A stretch of DNA of 50,449 nt from positions 1 through 50,449 of the forward strand of contig SVQZ01000017.1 of assembly GCA_015065105.1 (NCBI GenBank), written 5' to 3'. Origin of the DNA: Oscillospiraceae bacterium. GTDB lineage: Bacteria > Bacillota > Clostridia > Oscillospirales > CAG-272. Below are positions 1-8,187 of the stretch, one piece after another. The notes beneath the pieces are model-generated. The model was not told the DNA's origin. It worked only from the letters and a program-made list of their open reading frames with translations, and did not search any database. Each line of letters begins with the position of its first letter. Position 1 is the stretch's first letter. Both the position numbers and the translations under genes were made by a program.

Positions 1-32
1 AAAATCTCATCGCTTTGCGGTCAAAGATTTTA

Positions 33-130
33 GGAAGAGCGGATTTTTGTTCAGTCGAGGCAAAAACGCAGGAAATACTTTATGTATTTCCGAGTATTTT
101 AACGATGGATGAGCGAGAATCCGCCTTTCC
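33..130. repeat. Nested inverted-repeat element (cruciform-like)
   Basis: The outer arms at 33-45 and 118-130 pair over 12 of 13 positions, and an inner perfect hairpin has arms at 71-78 and 84-91. No credible gene covers 1-347. The nested palindrome resembles a small non-autonomous intergenic repeat, but genome-wide copy number cannot be judged here. Confidence 0.45.
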
Positions 131-203
131 AAAACGGTGTTCGGGTTTGAATGCTCACCCTACCGTACCAAGTACGCCGACGAGAAGATTTGACGAAAAC
201 TAT

Positions 204-239
204 GGGGTTCCCCGAAACGAGCTTGCCGAGTTTTGGGGG
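204..239. repeat. C/G-run hairpin related to the repeat at 49621-50210, opposite orientation
   Basis: The sequence folds with CCCCGAAAC pairing to GTTTTGGGG. Read on the minus strand it has the same plan as the hairpin starting each queA-end repeat unit (49623, 49806, 49989, 50172): a C-run, AAAAC, a short loop, GTTTTCGGGGG and then a further C-run. This suggests a dispersed intergenic hairpin family. Confidence 0.4.
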
Positions 240-269
240 TTCACATACCTTCGCTTTTCAAAGTCTGCC

Positions 270-328
270 AGCTTGTCGATAAGTTTATCGACAAGCTGTG
301 AGGCACACTTCCTTACGGAGTGTGCCTC
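270..328. repeat. Two adjacent perfect hairpins downstream of the phosphatase gene
   Basis: Arms 270-282/285-297 are 13 bp with a 2-nt gap, and arms 300-309/319-328 are 10 bp and can extend by two more pairs. They lie just past the stop codon of the minus-strand phosphatase gene. Neither is followed by a clear T-run on the minus strand, so they may act as mRNA 3'-end structures or be repeat modules rather than classical terminators. Confidence 0.5.
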
Positions 329-347
329 TATGCGACGTTCTTTTTTG

Positions 348-3005
348 TTATTTCAATTCGAGGTATTTTAAAAGCAGAACACATGCCTCGGCTCTGGTGG
401 CGTTGTCACGGGGTGCAAGCTTATCACCTCTGCCGACGATAAGTTCTGTTTCAACTGCCCATGCCATTGCATCCTTTGCCCAAGGCGAAACCTTTGCGGC
501 ATCACTGAAGGAGTCAAGGCTTACGGTTGCTTCGGGAGAGTTTTGCATCCTGTAGAGCATCGAAACAAGCTGTTCTCTGGTGATGTTTTTGGTGGGATAC
601 GTGCCGTCAGATACTCCCGACTCCATTGCCCAAGCTTGATATTCGCTGTACCAAAGCTTTTCGCCATTGTCGGCGCTTGATCCTGCAATTCTTGCAAGCA
701 CCGCCCAAGCCATGGCTCTGGTCATTGTACCGTTGGGTGAGAACTTGTCCTCGCTTGTTCCTACAAACAGTCCCTTGTTATAGGCATTGTAAATGCTGTC
801 ATAGAACCAGTGTGCAGGCTTTACGTCGGTAAAGGGAAGAGGCTTTGCCACAGCCTTATGGCTGAAGGTCATTTCGTGAAGTGCAAAGAGGATATCGTCG
901 GAGTAATATCCCTCCTGATAAATTTCAACCGCAATAATGTTCCCGCTTTCCTTTAAGTTAAGTGCAGAAATAACCTCGGGATCATCTATTACGATATTGT
1001 AGTATGCACCGTTTTCGCTGTAAATTCCCTTATGCGAACCGTTGCAATAGCCTATGTAAAAGCCCTCAGGAAGCATAGTGCCCACTGTTGTAAGCTCAAC
1101 TCCGTTTATAAAGATACTTGCCCCATCGTCTATGGTCATTTCAAGGACTATGCGTTCAACGTTTGCGGGGTCCTTTACGTCAAAGCTGCTGCGGAAGAAG
1201 AAGTTGGAGACGTTATATCCTTCCTCGTCACTGCCTACGGGATAGTATTGACTGAGGAGTGTTTCGGGGATGATGCCGTGATGGTTGCCAAGCTCGCCGT
1301 TGATGGCGCCAAAGGGTCCCTTTGCCTCCTTCCAGCCGGTGGTATCAAACTCTGCCTGTGCCCATTCGTGTGTTCCGTTGACAAAGGTATCGTCAAGAGT
1401 TCCGTCTTCAAGATATGTCCAGACATTGTCACCGTTCACCTGACCGTCAACAATATAGGGTATAAATCTTGCCTTCTTTTCGGCTTTGTTGCCCACGGCA
1501 TCGGTAACGCTGTAGGTGATAACGCTTTCTCTTGTGGGGTCAAGGCTGCCGCTTACTTTAATTTTGTCGGTAAGGTTGCCGTCGTTTATATCATAAGCAC
1601 GGGTGTTGTAAAGCAGGTCAACATCCTCGTCGGCATAATAATATACCTCTTCGGGTACGGTAAGCTGCGGAGCAGCGGTGTCCTTCTCTGTATCACGGCG
1701 GATAACAAAGAAGTCTGCAATATCGTTGACGTCACTTGTGGGGGTGACGCGGTGTACGGTAAAGGTAAGCGAATCGGGAGTTACGTCCACCTTTGTAACA
1801 TAGGGGATCTCTTCCTGCTTTAAGAAGGCGTCATATCCCAGCTCGCTGTCGTTCATTTCATCAAAGGAAAAGCCTGCGGCGGGGTTTTGAGTTATGTAGC
1901 AGATATCTCCCTCACCCTTAAGGGTATAGCTTCCGTAGGGGTCGTCACCTACGGGAGTGTAAAGATCGGGGTCATCTATTATGGTTGCGCCGTTGATCAT
2001 GTAGGTTCTGGTATAGATATGATCGTGTCCCGCAAGTACAGCATCAACACCCATTTCCGAGAATTTCACTCCGTATGCCTCACGAAGTCTTCTCCATGAG
2101 CTTGAATAAGATTCGCCTCCTGCGTAGAAGGAGTGGTGGAAGGAAACTATGGTCCAGAGGGGTTCACCATAGGTGGCGGTGTACTCTTCGATCACGTTTT
2201 CCATATAGGGTACGTGGAGGTCGATATCGTCGTTGTTCATATTGAGATTGATAAAGAGGACGCCGTCGTGCGCGACCCAATAGTTACCGCCCTGATCACC
2301 TGCTTCGGTCAGGCTTTCGGGATAAACGTCGGTATATGTAAAGTATTCGCTGTAAAGGGTGTCGCCGTCATCGTGGTTGCCAAGGACACCCATAATAGGC
2401 AGACCGCGAAGTACTGTAGGCTTTATAAATTCCTCGTACTCGGAACGGTCGTAGCAGTAATTTACGTGATCGCCTAAAGTCAGCATGAACTCAACGTCAT
2501 TACCGAACCAGTTGCGAACGTGGTTAAGTGTGATATCCCAGTTATGAGTATCATACTTGGAATCTATCTGGGGGTCGCCTGCGGCAATAAAGGAAAAACT
2601 GTTATCGCCAAATCTGCCTGTGGAAAGTGTGTAGAGCTTTGACCAGCCGTAGGCATCACTGCCCACACGGTAGAGATAATCGGTGTCAGACTCAAGGTCT
2701 GTGATAACTCCACGGTATGCGCCGTTTCTCTTTTTGGCTGTGGAAGAGAAACAGTCTGCGGGCATATTTCCGTCCTTGGCCTCAGAGGCCTTTGCCCACT
2801 GCACCACCTGTGCCCCCTCATCCTCGGAATGCCAGGTCAGATTATAGCTTTTTTCATCCCTGCCCACGTTGACTATAACGTGTTCACCGTTCCTGCCCTT
2901 GGGGTCAAGAAGGGATCCGGCAGACACCGACGTCGGCAAAAGCATGGAAAAAATCAGCACGAACACCGTAAGGTATAAAAAGGTGTTTTTCTTTGTTCTA
3001 TTCAT
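348..3005 (-). CDS. Secreted purple-acid-phosphatase-like metallophosphoesterase with C-terminal SLH repeats
   Basis: This 885-residue protein has a signal peptide (residues 1-29, ending SVSA) and an N-terminal fibronectin-like domain as in purple acid phosphatases. A calcineurin-type metallophosphoesterase domain follows, with metal-ligand motifs GDPQ (about 143), GDH (178), GNHDD (209), FHH (289) and GHDH (326). A bacterial Ig-like segment ('NDGNLTDKIKVSG') and a beta-rich region come next. From about residue 700 there are SLH repeats ('FTDVKPAHWFYDSI', 'FSDAAKVSPWAKDAMAW'). The family hydrolyses phosphate esters at a dinuclear metal centre, and the SLH repeats would hold it on the cell wall. 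The start follows AAGGAG. The substrate is unknown; phosphate scavenging is an inference. Confidence 0.9.
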   Translation of the reverse strand: MNRTKKNTFLYLTVFVLIFSMLLPTSVSAGSLLDPKGRNGEHVIVNVGRDEKSYNLTWHSEDEGAQVVQWAKASEAKDGNMPADCFSSTAKKRNGAYRGVITDLESDTDYLYRVGSDAYGWSKLYTLSTGRFGDNSFSFIAAGDPQIDSKYDTHNWDITLNHVRNWFGNDVEFMLTLGDHVNYCYDRSEYEEFIKPTVLRGLPIMGVLGNHDDGDTLYSEYFTYTDVYPESLTEAGDQGGNYWVAHDGVLFINLNMNNDDIDLHVPYMENVIEEYTATYGEPLWTIVSFHHSFYAGGESYSSSWRRLREAYGVKFSEMGVDAVLAGHDHIYTRTYMINGATIIDDPDLYTPVGDDPYGSYTLKGEGDICYITQNPAAGFSFDEMNDSELGYDAFLKQEEIPYVTKVDVTPDSLTFTVHRVTPTSDVNDIADFFVIRRDTEKDTAAPQLTVPEEVYYYADEDVDLLYNTRAYDINDGNLTDKIKVSGSLDPTRESVITYSVTDAVGNKAEKKARFIPYIVDGQVNGDNVWTYLEDGTLDDTFVNGTHEWAQAEFDTTGWKEAKGPFGAINGELGNHHGIIPETLLSQYYPVGSDEEGYNVSNFFFRSSFDVKDPANVERIVLEMTIDDGASIFINGVELTTVGTMLPEGFYIGYCNGSHKGIYSENGAYYNIVIDDPEVISALNLKESGNIIAVEIYQEGYYSDDILFALHEMTFSHKAVAKPLPFTDVKPAHWFYDSIYNAYNKGLFVGTSEDKFSPNGTMTRAMAWAVLARIAGSSADNGEKLWYSEYQAWAMESGVSDGTYPTKNITREQLVSMLYRMQNSPEATVSLDSFSDAAKVSPWAKDAMAWAVETELIVGRGDKLAPRDNATRAEACVLLLKYLELK

Positions 3006-3043
3006 GATCTTTCTCCTTTTCGGATAAGTGATTTGCTGATTTA

Positions 3044-3072
3044 AGTATATAATTTTTCCCCTGCTTTGTCAA
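3044..3072 (-). promoter_or_regulatory. Promoter of the phosphatase gene
   Basis: On the minus strand, TTGACA (3072-3067) and TATACT (3049-3044) are separated by 17 nt. A plus-strand TTGTCA/TTTATA pair starting near 3066 overlaps the -35, so the region may be divergent. Confidence 0.75.
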
Positions 3073-3150
3073 TGAATATTTATCAATTTTTATACCGGAC
3101 TTTTCGAGGATATGACGGTATAGTGTTGTGCTACAAGGAGGTGCAGCATT

Positions 3151-3318
3151 ATGCCACGTATAAAAACAAAACCGAAACAGACAACTAAAAACAAAGAAAC
3201 GACCGTATCACCGGGAATGATCTCGGAGATGCGGTCGTTTTGTTATGTGCGGAAGGAGGAAAAATATGAGAACGTTCTGCGATTGTTTTTATTTTTGAAG
3301 TCGCTTAACCTCGTGTAA
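3151..3318 (+). CDS. Possible 55-residue basic small protein
   Basis: ATG at 3151 follows a strong AAGGAGG site and opens a 55-codon frame beginning MPRIKTKPKQTTKNKE and ending FLKSLNLV. I do not recognise it. Caution is needed because the frame runs through an 18-bp hairpin (3198-3239) that looks like a terminator. A second strong site (GGAAGGAGG, 3251-3259) precedes a 10-codon ORF at 3266. The segment may be a leader or attenuator, or a remnant, rather than a gene. Confidence 0.3.
   Translation: MPRIKTKPKQTTKNKETTVSPGMISEMRSFCYVRKEEKYENVLRLFLFLKSLNLV
3198..3239 (+). terminator. Strong hairpin followed by T-rich tract
   Basis: Arms 3198-3209 and 3228-3239 pair with one G-U. An inner stem 3211-3216/3221-3226 closes an ATGA tetraloop, and TTTTGTT follows. 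It has the shape of an intrinsic terminator but lies inside the possible small ORF. Confidence 0.5.
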
Positions 3319-3378
3319 TTAAATTTTAAACTTTGGAGAGAGATCCGGAGCAGGTAAATGCCTGTTTTTACACTAAAA

Positions 3379-3438
3379 TGTAAAATACACTTGACATTTT
3401 GCGGAATGTGTGTTATACTCAAAATGTAAAGCAAACTT
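3379..3438 (+). promoter_or_regulatory. Promoter with two operator-like direct repeats (HTH gene)
   Basis: TTGACA (3391-3396) and TATACT (3414-3419) are 17 nt apart. TGTAAA-N4-ACTT occurs twice, at 3379-3392 overlapping the -35 and at 3425-3438 just after the -10 at the expected transcription start. This geometry suits repression by the HTH protein encoded directly downstream. Confidence 0.7.
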
Positions 3439-3459
3439 TACTATTTGGAGGTGAACCCC

Positions 3460-3657
3460 TTGGATAACAGAATCAGAGATCTGCGTAAAGAAAAAAAGAT
3501 CACCCAGGATGATCTGGCTATGGCTGTGGGAGTGACCCGTCAAACGATAATATCGCTTGAAAACGGAAAGTATAATGCTTCCCTTATCCTTGCCCATAGC
3601 ATTGCAAAATACTTTGGTATGAGTATTGAAGAAATATTTATTTTTGAGGAGGAATAA
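3460..3657 (+). CDS. Small Cro/CI-family HTH transcriptional regulator
   Basis: This 65-residue protein is a stand-alone HTH_3 domain ('LRKEKKITQDDLAMAVGVTR', then 'TIISLENGKYNASLILAHSI'), of the compact type found in many Firmicutes. The TTG at 3460 is chosen because GGAGGTG (3447-3453) sits 6 nt before it; an upstream TTG at 3445 would overlap that site. The stop lies 2 nt before the ATG of the membrane-protein gene, so the two are co-transcribed. Duplicate TGTAAA-N4-ACTT sites in its promoter suggest autorepression. What signal it answers to is unknown. Confidence 0.85.
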   Translation: MDNRIRDLRKEKKITQDDLAMAVGVTRQTIISLENGKYNASLILAHSIAKYFGMSIEEIFIFEEE

Positions 3658-3659
3658 AA

Positions 3660-4076
3660 ATGGATTTTAAAAAGAAGTTAAGAACAAGACTGTACTTGGC
3701 AATAAGCTATATCATACTCGGCTGCATAATGATCGCAGCATCATTTATAATGAAACCGGATAATGAGTTTATATCATCCTTCGGCATTGCTTTGGCAGTC
3801 GTAGGGTTGGTGCGTTTAAGAAACTACGTAATAATAACAAGAAGCGAGGAACGTATCAAAAAGCAGGAGATACTGGAAACGGATGAAAGAAATATATTTA
3901 TAGTAAATAAAGCAAGGAGCGTGAGCTTCATTGTTTACACACTGCTGCTTTGCGTGGCGGTTATAGTTCTTTCTTTTTTGAATATGCATCAAATTGCTAT
4001 GTGGATTTCACTTTCTGTGTTTTTACTTATAGCGGTATATTGGATATCTTATTTTATTATAAGAAAGAAGAGTTAA
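3660..4076 (+). CDS. Four-helix membrane protein partnered with HTH regulator
   Basis: This 138-residue protein has about four membrane segments in two pairs (residues 14-30, 39-55, 90-108 and 113-132). A charged cytoplasmic stretch between the pairs contains 'EERIKKQEILETDERN'. It resembles small DUF2178-like integral membrane proteins commonly paired with a tiny HTH regulator. It is translationally linked to that regulator (2-nt gap, GAGGAGG site). Such pairs are often proposed to be membrane sensors with a cytoplasmic repressor, but this is inference. No catalytic motif is visible. Confidence 0.75.
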   Translation: MDFKKKLRTRLYLAISYIILGCIMIAASFIMKPDNEFISSFGIALAVVGLVRLRNYVIITRSEERIKKQEILETDERNIFIVNKARSVSFIVYTLLLCVAVIVLSFLNMHQIAMWISLSVFLLIAVYWISYFIIRKKS

Positions 4077-4080
4077 ACAA

Positions 4081-4109
4081 TTGACAAAATGAAATATTTA
4101 TGATAAAAT
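4081..4109 (+). promoter_or_regulatory. Promoter of the pheST T-box transcript
   Basis: TTGACA (4081-4086) and TAAAAT (4104-4109) have a 17-nt spacer, placing the transcript start near 4116. Confidence 0.8.
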
Positions 4110-4115
4110 ATATTA

Positions 4116-4366
4116 AATATTGTAAAAAGCTATGACGGTTTGTACAGTAGCATCTTATAATTTATCAGAGAGAGTCTGCCTTTGGCTGCGAGCAGATTTA
4201 ACACTTATAAGATGTCGAATTTCTCTTACCTGAGCCTTCCGCAGGAAATGGCGGAATGTATTGTCTGCATTAAAGACTTTTGAGTGGTGAACGGATGCTG
4301 TCCGTTTGCAAATTAGGTGGTACCGCGATAATATCGTCCTATGCATTTTTGCATAGGGCGTTTTTA
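4116..4366 (+). promoter_or_regulatory. T-box riboswitch (tRNA-Phe sensing) with intrinsic terminator
   Basis: The T-box core AGGTGGTACCGCG is at 4315-4327. Stem I has an AGTA S-turn at 4146-4149 and a perfect helix, 4150-4160 with 4205-4215. The specifier follows GAA at 4217-4219 and reads TTT or TTC, both Phe, at 4220-4223. The terminator has arms 4335-4344 and 4351-4360 followed by T5. Uncharged tRNA-Phe binding would favour the antiterminator and switch on pheST. Confidence 0.95.
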
Positions 4367-4410
4367 TATTTAACAAAAATAATATTAACTCAAATAAATT
4401 GGAGGAAACA

Positions 4411-5445
4411 ATGTTAGAAGAAAAGATTTCCGGCATACGCGCGCAGCTTGATGCGGCAATTGCCGAAGCAAAGAACCCTTCGGATATCGAGGCAATAAGA
4501 GTACAGTACCTCGGTAAAAAGGGTCTTGTGACCGATCTTATGAAGGAACTCAAGGACGTTCCGGGCGATCAAAAGAAGGAATACGGTCAGAAGATCAACG
4601 TTATCAAAAAGGAAGCGGAGGACAAGATCAAGGAAACTATTGCGGCTATTGCAAAGAAGGCAGAGGAAGAGCTTGTTAATTCTGCAGAGCAGTATGATAT
4701 CACCATGCCCGTTGATTTTACGGGCGAGGGCTCATATCACCCCATCACCCTTGTTCAGCGCGAGGTTGAAGAGGTTTTTGCCTCCATGGGCTTTACCATT
4801 GAGGACTACCTTGAAATAGTTGATGACTATAAGTGCTTTGAAGCTCTTAATATTCCTAAGCATCACCCCGCAAGAGATATGCAGGATACCTACTATCTTG
4901 ATAACGGTCAGCTTTTAAAGACTCATACCTCAGCAGCTCAAAACGCAATTATGAGAAAATACGGTGCACCCCTTCGTGCGGTATTCCCCGGACGTTGCTT
5001 CCGTAACGAAAATACCGACGCTTGCCATGAAAACACCTTCTTCCAGATGGAAGGTATGATGATAGACGAGAACATCTCTATCTCCAACCTTATCTACTTT
5101 ATGAAGACCATGCTTTCCGAGGTGTTCAAGCAGGATATCAAGGTAAGACTCCGTCCCGGCTTCTTCCCCTTCGTGGAGCCCGGCTTTGAGCTTGATATAA
5201 GCTGTCTTATCTGCGGCGGCGAGGGCTGTCCCTCCTGTAAGAACTCAGGTTGGCTTGAGCTTTGCCCCTGCGGTATGATCCATCCCAACGTACTTAAGGC
5301 AGGCGGTATTGATACCGATAAATATACGGGCTTTGCGTTCGGTCTCGGTCTTACAAGACTTGCAATGATGAGATACGGCATCAAGGACATCCGCGATCTT
5401 AACAGCGGAAATCTTAAGGTCCTTGACCAGTTTAAGAATATATAA
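4411..5445 (+). CDS. pheS: Phenylalanyl-tRNA synthetase alpha subunit
   Basis: This 344-residue class II aminoacyl-tRNA synthetase subunit charges tRNA-Phe as part of an alpha2-beta2 tetramer with PheT. The N-terminal coiled-coil arm is followed by the catalytic core. The core has 'HTSAAQNAIM', motif 2 'CFRNENTDACHENTFFQMEG' and motif 3 'GFAFGLGLTRLAMMRYG'. A Cys cluster 'CLICGGEGCPSCKNSGWLEL' lies before the usual GMIHPNV stretch. A four-Cys segment occurs in many Firmicutes PheS, although the following 'CPCG' is less usual. ATG 4411 follows GGAGG; an upstream in-frame TTG at 4399 overlaps that site and is rejected. Regulated by the T-box. Confidence 0.98.
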   Translation: MLEEKISGIRAQLDAAIAEAKNPSDIEAIRVQYLGKKGLVTDLMKELKDVPGDQKKEYGQKINVIKKEAEDKIKETIAAIAKKAEEELVNSAEQYDITMPVDFTGEGSYHPITLVQREVEEVFASMGFTIEDYLEIVDDYKCFEALNIPKHHPARDMQDTYYLDNGQLLKTHTSAAQNAIMRKYGAPLRAVFPGRCFRNENTDACHENTFFQMEGMMIDENISISNLIYFMKTMLSEVFKQDIKVRLRPGFFPFVEPGFELDISCLICGGEGCPSCKNSGWLELCPCGMIHPNVLKAGGIDTDKYTGFAFGLGLTRLAMMRYGIKDIRDLNSGNLKVLDQFKNI

Positions 5446-5459
5446 GGAGGTGCGGTAAA

Positions 5460-7826
5460 ATGTTATTATCAATGAATTGGATAAAAGACTTTGTTGATCT
5501 TGAAGGTCTTGACCTTGAAGAGCTTATTCACCGCTTCACCTTATCTACAGCAGAGGTAGAGGATATCATCCATAAGGGTGCAGACGTTGAAAACGTTGTA
5601 GTTGCAAAGATAGTTTATGTTGAAAATCATCCCGATTCAAAAAAGCTTCACCTTTTAAAGGTCGATACAGGTGATAAGATCTGGGACGTTGTTTGCGGTG
5701 CTCCCAACGTAAGAGAGGGAATGCTTACCGCTTTTGCAAAGGAAGGCGGTAAGGCAGGCGGAATGACCATGGAGGCGCGTAAGGTGGGCGGCTATATGTC
5801 CTACGGTATGTGCTGTTCCGAGGTTGAGCTTGGTATTTCCGCAGATCATTCGGGTATTATGGATATCACTGAGGACGTAGCTCTCGGTACAGATATCAAG
5901 GAGCTTTATCCTATCGATGACGTTATCTTCGAGGTAGATAATAAGTCTCTTACCAACCGTCCCGACCTCTGGGGTCACTACGGTATCGCAAGAGAGTTTG
6001 CCGCCCTTGCCGACAGACCCTTAAAGCCCCACGTGCTTCACGATACAAAGCAGTATGATAACCTTGATGCGGTTTCTATTGACATTAAGGATACAGAAAA
6101 TGCATACAGATATTCCTCCATCAAGGTAGAGAATATCAAGGTAAACCGCAGCCCCATGGAAATGCGCATCCGTCTTTTCTACTGCGGTTCCCGTGCCATC
6201 AACTTCTTGGCAGACCTTACAAACTACATCATGCTTGAGTTAGGTCAGCCCATGCACGCCTTTGATAAGCGCAGAGTTGATAAGATCGAGGTTCAGCGTT
6301 TCTCCGAGGAGTTCAAGTTTACCACCCTTGATGAAGTAGAGAGAACAATCGACCCCTCCATGCTTATGATAACATCAAACGATAAGCCCGTTGCTGTTGC
6401 AGGTGTTATGGGCGGTCTCGATTCCTCCATTTTTGACGATACCGAAACTCTTCTTCTTGAATCCGCGACCTTCAACGGCGTTTCTATCCGTAAGACCTCT
6501 ACAAAGCTTGGTCTTCGTACCGACGCAAGCGCAAGATACGAGAAGATGCTTGATCCCGAAATTACCGTTATTGCAATTCAGAGATTCCTTGAGCTTATGT
6601 TTAAGGTAGATCCCGAGGCTAAGGTAGTTTCCCGTCTTACCGACTGCTATCCGACAAAGTACGATACTATCAAGCTTGATTTTGATAAGAGATATGTTGA
6701 CCGTTACACAGGTATTGATATTACCAACGATCGCATTGTAAAAACTCTTACCTCCCTGGGCTTTGATGTAACCAATGACGGAGATAACTTCTCTGTTGTA
6801 GTTCCTTCCTGGAGAGCAACAAAGGACGTTACCATTCCCGCAGATATTATCGAAGAGATCACCCGTATCTACGGCTATGATAACTTCAAGATCGAAACCA
6901 CAAAGGCGGCACTCTATCCTGTAGAGGAATCGGCGGGCAGAAATAACGATAATCAGGCAAAGGATATCCTTGTTAAGAAGTTCAAGCTTCACGAGGTCCA
7001 TTCCTATATCTGGTGCGATTCCAAAAAGTTTGAAAACCTCGGTATGGACGTTGAGGATAACGTTAGAGTTATAAACGCTATGACAGTTGAGCATACGGTA
7101 CTCCGTAACTCCATGGTTCCCACTCTCGTTTGCATGGCACACGAAAACAGAGGCTATGCCCCCTCCTACGGTCTCTTTGAAATAGGCAGAATAGTTAAGG
7201 GCAAGCGCGAGAACGGCGAAGCGAACGAGCGTAAGACCCTCGGTGTGCTCCTCTTCTCACAGACAAAGACAGAAAAAGAGCTCTTCTTCGAGCTTCGTGA
7301 TATCTTTGCTAACCTTGCCTCCGATATCAAGCATAAGGAGCTTAGCTTTGAAAATATCGCTCCCGTACACAATTGGCAGCATCCCAAGAATACCGTTGCC
7401 ATCAAGCTTGACGGTGTGAAGATCGGTGAAATGGCAACCGCTCATCCTACAGTTGCTTCCAAGGTTGCAAAGAAGGCGTGCGTTGTATTCGGTGAGATCG
7501 ATATGGATGATTTTGCAGAAAATAAGAAGGCTGCTATCAACTATAACGAGCCTTCTAAGTATCCTTCAATGGATATCGACCTTTCCTTCGTTATCGGTAA
7601 GGATACAAAGTACAGCGACCTTGCTTGTGTATGGCAGAATGCCTCCTACGAATACCTTACCGGTGCATCCGTTGTTGACAACTACGATGACGGCAGCGTT
7701 AAGAGTATAAGCATTCGATTCTACTTTTCCTCCAAGGAAAAGACACTTGCCAGAACCGATATCCAGCCTGTAGTTGACGATATAATTGCAAAGCTTGCCG
7801 CTAAAGGAATTAATATGAAAGCCTAA
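5460..7826 (+). CDS. pheT: Phenylalanyl-tRNA synthetase beta subunit
   Basis: This 788-residue protein has full family length. Its domains in order are an EMAP-like tRNA-binding domain (about 40-150), the B3/B4 editing region (about 210-390, with 'GVMGGLDSSI'), B5 ('IYGYDNFKIET' near 475), a catalytic-like core and the C-terminal FDX-ACB anticodon-binding domain ('YPSMDIDLSFVI' through the end). It pairs with PheS and hydrolyses mischarged Tyr-tRNA-Phe. It follows pheS by 14 nt with an AAGGAGGTG site and shares the T-box transcript. Confidence 0.98.
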   Translation: MLLSMNWIKDFVDLEGLDLEELIHRFTLSTAEVEDIIHKGADVENVVVAKIVYVENHPDSKKLHLLKVDTGDKIWDVVCGAPNVREGMLTAFAKEGGKAGGMTMEARKVGGYMSYGMCCSEVELGISADHSGIMDITEDVALGTDIKELYPIDDVIFEVDNKSLTNRPDLWGHYGIAREFAALADRPLKPHVLHDTKQYDNLDAVSIDIKDTENAYRYSSIKVENIKVNRSPMEMRIRLFYCGSRAINFLADLTNYIMLELGQPMHAFDKRRVDKIEVQRFSEEFKFTTLDEVERTIDPSMLMITSNDKPVAVAGVMGGLDSSIFDDTETLLLESATFNGVSIRKTSTKLGLRTDASARYEKMLDPEITVIAIQRFLELMFKVDPEAKVVSRLTDCYPTKYDTIKLDFDKRYVDRYTGIDITNDRIVKTLTSLGFDVTNDGDNFSVVVPSWRATKDVTIPADIIEEITRIYGYDNFKIETTKAALYPVEESAGRNNDNQAKDILVKKFKLHEVHSYIWCDSKKFENLGMDVEDNVRVINAMTVEHTVLRNSMVPTLVCMAHENRGYAPSYGLFEIGRIVKGKRENGEANERKTLGVLLFSQTKTEKELFFELRDIFANLASDIKHKELSFENIAPVHNWQHPKNTVAIKLDGVKIGEMATAHPTVASKVAKKACVVFGEIDMDDFAENKKAAINYNEPSKYPSMDIDLSFVIGKDTKYSDLACVWQNASYEYLTGASVVDNYDDGSVKSISIRFYFSSKEKTLARTDIQPVVDDIIAKLAAKGINMKA

Positions 7827-7850
7827 AAAAGCACCCGCAAGGGTGCTTTT
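7827..7850 (+). terminator. Terminator of pheST
   Basis: AAAAGCACCC and GGGTGCTTTT (7827-7836/7841-7850) flank a GCAA loop directly after the pheT stop. Confidence 0.9.
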
Positions 7851-7865
7851 TAGGTAGGAAGTAGG

Positions 7866-8072
7866 AGATTTGGAGGATTTTCGCTTTGGGCGAGAATCTC
7901 CAACTATTCACTAAGTTAAAGCTTGCTGAAAGTATATGTCTTTAATAGCTGAAGGATGCGAGCCTTTGCCTTTCTTTCGCAAGGGACATACTTGTGTGAT
8001 GGAAACCTCGCGCTCCAGGCGAAATATTAAAGACGGAATGTTTTAAAAGTTGAGTAAATTTCTATACAGTAA
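7866..8072. ncRNA. Non-coding interval with nested, competing stems (possible structured RNA)
   Basis: Between pheT and the transketolase terminator there is no ORF. A hairpin spans about 7872-7904. Further on, 7938-7947 pairs perfectly with 8025-8034 around a 77-nt interior that can itself fold (GGATGCGAG with CTCGC-GC-TCC). An alternative pairing joins 7931-7940 to GACATACT (7985-7992). Two exclusive pairings are typical of regulatory RNA, but no known family was recognised and no promoter is obvious. Confidence 0.25.
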
Positions 8073-8073
8073 A

Positions 8074-8103
8074 AAACCGACAGATCAAAAAATCTGTCGG
8101 TTT
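8074..8103 (-). terminator. Terminator of the transketolase operon
   Basis: Arms 8074-8085 and 8092-8103 form a 12-bp stem. On the minus strand it runs into TTTTTT. Confidence 0.9.
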
Positions 8104-8187
8104 AATTATTAGCTTTATATTATTTCGGGCATTAAGTATTGAATTTGATCAAGCTTCATACCCGAAGCATAGCCGCACCGCAGGTGC

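Noticed and set aside
1032-1823. Long plus-strand frame opposite the phosphatase gene
   Set aside because: It is an antisense shadow of a well-supported coding sequence with catalytic motifs, and lacks a start site and recognisable domains.
6375-7142. 255-codon minus-strand frame inside pheT
   Set aside because: Antisense shadow of pheT; no ribosome site and no domain.
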